Of a DNA stretch of 64,000 bases, positions 61,565 through 64,000 are shown piece by piece. The position numbers were made by a program, and so were the translations under genes. The stretch is from Bacillus wiedmannii (GTDB taxonomy: Bacteria > Bacillota > Bacilli > Bacillales > Bacillaceae_G), in the NCBI RefSeq assembly GCF_001583695.1, contig NZ_LOBC01000009.1:1-64000 (forward strand), read 5' to 3'. The notes under the pieces were generated by a model that did no database searches, was not told the origin of the DNA, and saw only the letters and a list, made by a program, of their open reading frames with translations. Numbering within the stretch: the first letter of the stretch is position 1; every line of letters starts with the position of its first letter.

Positions 61565-62182
61565 TTGCGTGATAATAATTTAGATTTACGTGTTGTTCGT
61601 ACGAAAACTGCCATACGAAATGCATTGGTGGAATTAATTGAAGAAAAAGGTTTTGACGCCCTTACAGTGAAAGATATTACAACGAAAGCAAACATTAATC
61701 GCGGTACTTTCTATGCGCATTATCAAGATAAATTTGATTTAATGACGAAATGCCAAGAAGAAATTATGTATGAGTTTTCTAGCATTGCCAAACAGAGATT
61801 GCCTGAAGTTATTGCTGATCTTGGGTCAAACCCTTCCCCAACAATGCCGTTTATACTTATTACTTCTATTCTTGAATTTCTAAATGAGAATAGTGATTTT
61901 ATGAAAGCAGTATTAAGCCCAAAAGGAGATTTATCTTTCCAAACAAAACTGAAAGACTTTATGTGGAAAACACTATTTGAAGATACGAATGGTGCTCTCA
62001 TTAATAAAGAGAATTTACTTGTCCCAAGCCAATACTTAACTTCTTATATGGCATCTGCTCATATAGGTGTCATTCAGCAATGGTTAAATAACGGGCAAAA
62101 AGAAACACCAGAGGAAATTGCTCGCATTTTATCAACAATCGCAGTTCATGGACCTTTTTATGCGGCTAGTTTGAAGAAATAA
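61565..62182 (+). CDS. TetR/AcrR family transcriptional regulator
   Basis: This protein of about 205 residues has a TetR N-terminal helix-turn-helix (ALVELIEEKGFDALTVKDIT, ANINRGTFYAHYQDKFDL) and a helical ligand domain (TetR_C-like). The start is TTG at 61565, seven bases after AAGGAGGG; an in-frame ATG at 61535 precedes the ribosome site. It is divergent from the YhgE-like exporter gene, which it probably represses through the palindrome between them. Confidence 0.85.
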   Translation: MRDNNLDLRVVRTKTAIRNALVELIEEKGFDALTVKDITTKANINRGTFYAHYQDKFDLMTKCQEEIMYEFSSIAKQRLPEVIADLGSNPSPTMPFILITSILEFLNENSDFMKAVLSPKGDLSFQTKLKDFMWKTLFEDTNGALINKENLLVPSQYLTSYMASAHIGVIQQWLNNGQKETPEEIARILSTIAVHGPFYAASLKK

Positions 62183-62194
62183 GTCCGCTATATA

Positions 62195-62235
62195 ATAAAA
62201 GATCATCCACTATAATAGCGGATGATCTTTTATTA
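62195..62235. terminator. Bidirectional terminator
   Basis: AAAAGATCATCC and GGATGATCTTTT pair around an 11-base loop between the TetR gene and the converging rph gene. Confidence 0.85.
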
Positions 62236-62237
62236 TA

Positions 62238-64000
<1,763 letters not shown>

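Overview
The window looks like chromosomal DNA of a Bacillus cereus group bacterium (B. cereus, B. thuringiensis or B. anthracis relatives). This rests on low GC, strong AGGAGG-type ribosome sites, a SpoIIP paralogue, an L-box lysine riboswitch before a LysP permease, an AlkC-type alkylation repair protein, a chromosomal Tet(M)-type ribosomal protection factor, a rifampin phosphotransferase and the pyroglutamate operon. It is mostly short accessory transcription units, many on the minus strand, separated by clear intrinsic terminators. I saw no rRNA, tRNA, CRISPR array, prophage or complete insertion sequence.

Layout. 1-2.8 kb is a decayed type VII secretion (LXG) toxin/immunity locus: pieces of at least two toxins, a truncated SMI1/KNR4 immunity gene and one intact small gene placed like an immunity gene. 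3-13 kb holds a monooxygenase, a MarR/nitroreductase pair, the Tet(M)-like factor with a leader ORF, a hydrolase/NUDIX pair, a YtrA-type GntR/ABC operon, a SUKH protein, an epimerase and a CPBP protease. 13-28 kb carries a serine hydrolase, AraC/GyrI, GNAT, EamA/MocR and many single genes, several damaged (NUDIX, uridine kinase remnant, aminoglycoside phosphotransferase). 28-35 kb has the lysine riboswitch and lysP, an HesB-like protein, AlkC, a lipoprotein, a methyltransferase, PhzF, an orphan VbhA-like antitoxin and a CmcI-like methyltransferase. 36-39 kb has a signal peptidase, a class B PBP and a sirtuin. 39.8-42.1 kb is a large lone gene joining a PD-(D/E)XK-like region to a nitrilase domain. 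42.5-48.1 kb is the pyroglutamate operon (iclR-pxpB-pxpC-pxpA-DUF969-DUF979-pcp). 48-64 kb has a second signal peptidase, cutC, SpoIIP, an ArsR/DinB pair, an acyl-CoA dehydrogenase, YdcF, YjiH, a second APH, a ferritin-like protein, a YhgE-like exporter with a TetR regulator, and most of rph, cut by the right edge.

How the genes work together. Several regulator-target pairs have visible palindromes: MarR/nitroreductase, GntR/ABC, MocR/EamA, IclR/pyroglutamate, ArsR/DinB and TetR/YhgE. The pyroglutamate operon links release of N-terminal pyroglutamate (Pcp), probable uptake (DUF969/DUF979) and ATP-driven ring opening to glutamate (PxpABC).

The most unusual item is the 760-residue nuclease-like/nitrilase fusion at 39824-42106, a candidate defence or nucleotide-related effector. 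Other notable items are the decayed LXG locus, a structured intergenic repeat carrying the stop codons of two converging genes, a terminator inside the tauE leader, and several genes with single premature stops or a lost start codon.
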